This document shows, piece by piece, positions 63,682-64,000 of a DNA stretch of 64,000 bases. The stretch is from Bog-473 sp035552395 (GTDB lineage Bacteria; Actinomycetota; Acidimicrobiia; Acidimicrobiales; RAAP-2): assembly GCA_035552395.1 (NCBI GenBank), contig DASZLL010000006.1, positions 31,615 through 95,614 on the forward strand, read 5' to 3'. Position numbers and translations under genes: made by a program. Numbering within the stretch: position 1 is the first letter of the stretch; each line of letters opens with the position of its first letter. Below the pieces are notes generated by a model that was given only the letters and a program-made list of their open reading frames with translations, was not told where the DNA came from and did not search any database.

Positions 63682-64000
63682 AGTCCTCCTAGGGAATGCA
63701 TCCGTCGGTTCGCAGGCTCTGGGACGGTCTTCACGGCCTGCGGGCGAGCATGCGTGTCCCACACCCACCCTACGCCCAGCGGAGGACCTTCACTGAGTGA
63801 GGCGCCCACACGGCCGGCTAGGTGGGCCTTTCGGCACCGTCGGGCGCAGTAAGGCCCGGCCCCACCCAAGAAGCAGCGCTGATTGGCCCTCAGACCCAAA
63901 GAAGAGCCAGATTGAGTCAACGGGCTTGAGGTGCGACGTGGACACAGGCTGCCGAGTGCAGAGCTCACCCGCATCGGCGGGGAGTAGGAAGCCAGCTGCT
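63682..64000. other. Terminal stretch with no gene seen
   Basis: No convincing gene in the last ~320 bp. GGGCCTT at 63824-63830 can pair with AAGGCCC at 63851-63857 to form a hairpin. The window ends inside this region, so a gene beyond it cannot be judged. Confidence 0.4.

Noticed and set aside
63207..63683. 158-aa plus-strand frame near the right end
   Set aside because: No domain, irregular composition and no ribosome-binding site.

Overview
The window looks like chromosomal core and lightly accessory DNA from a high-GC actinobacterium. Several markers support Actinomycetota: a WhiB1-type regulator convergent with a PdtaS-type sensor kinase (the whiB1/pdtaS arrangement of mycobacteria), DUF3151 and DUF3107 proteins, the histidine phosphatase/DUF3090/SCO1664 trio, a paired ArsA-like ATPase operon, an F420-hydrogenase-beta-like protein, a YtrA-type GntR ABC operon, and frequent GTG starts with 4-nt ATGA/GTGA overlaps. 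Secreted glutamic (G1) peptidases and long secreted proteins built of GYWLV-DGG-FGDA repeats point towards class Acidimicrobiia; that placement is inference. I see no rRNA, tRNA, CRISPR array, insertion sequence or prophage.

Layout. 0-3.4 kb: two hotdog thioesterases (the first cut by the window edge), DUF3151, a secreted glutamic peptidase and a small secreted/anchored Thr/Ser/Gly-rich protein. 3.4-8.1 kb: a MarR regulator with a perfect operator-like palindrome, coupled to a heterodimeric ABC exporter with one degenerate ATP site. 8.2-13.1 kb: zinc-ribbon membrane protein, methyltransferase, VOC protein, PaaX regulator divergent from a fatty acid desaturase, YgiD-type dioxygenase, DUF2461. 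13.2-23 kb: a large G1 peptidase-repeat protein, ArsB/NhaD-type transporter, alpha/beta hydrolase, SDR, ArgS, a conserved protein of unknown function, FmdB-type protein, and a repeat-CHAP secreted hydrolase. 23-30.7 kb: aconitase, a decayed DacB-like fragment, a four-gene operon (DEAD helicase, PIG-L deacetylase, glutamine amidotransferase, YjbR), peroxiredoxin and a PNPOx-like protein. 30.7-34.3 kb: GntR-ABC-permease-permease operon with a 20-bp palindromic operator. 34.3-43.7 kb: Fpg/Nei glycosylase, FrhB-like protein, thioesterase, GlxA-like regulator plus DJ-1/PfpI protein, flavoprotein with a repeat-encoded poly-Ser tail, UdgB, the phosphatase/DUF3090/SCO1664 trio, and a TSUP exporter. 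43.8-53.2 kb: SGNH/MBOAT acylation pair, ETF beta/alpha, GDPD, WhiB1, PdtaS, PHP phosphatase, O-methyltransferase. 53.4-63 kb: ArsA pair, DUF3107, dGTPase-like HD protein, enoyl-CoA hydratase, small ABM-like and VOC proteins, a membrane GGDEF cyclase, SDR and a FAD monooxygenase. The last ~1 kb has little credible coding sequence.

How it fits together. Several genes suit an aerobic heterotroph that uses acyl-CoAs (thioesterases, enoyl-CoA hydratase, SDRs, ETF) and remodels or secretes at its envelope (G1 peptidases, CHAP protein, MBOAT/SGNH, ABC exporters). The clearest regulatory signals I can read directly are the MarR, GntR and TSUP-upstream palindromes, a bidirectional PaaX/desaturase promoter region, and two CRP-type sites upstream of whiB1.

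I found no complete system that I would call new with confidence. The best leads are the CRP-type sites at whiB1, the secreted DGG-repeat protein family, the nested inverted repeat at 53.3 kb with a nearby dispersed hairpin motif, and the asymmetric MarR-controlled exporter.
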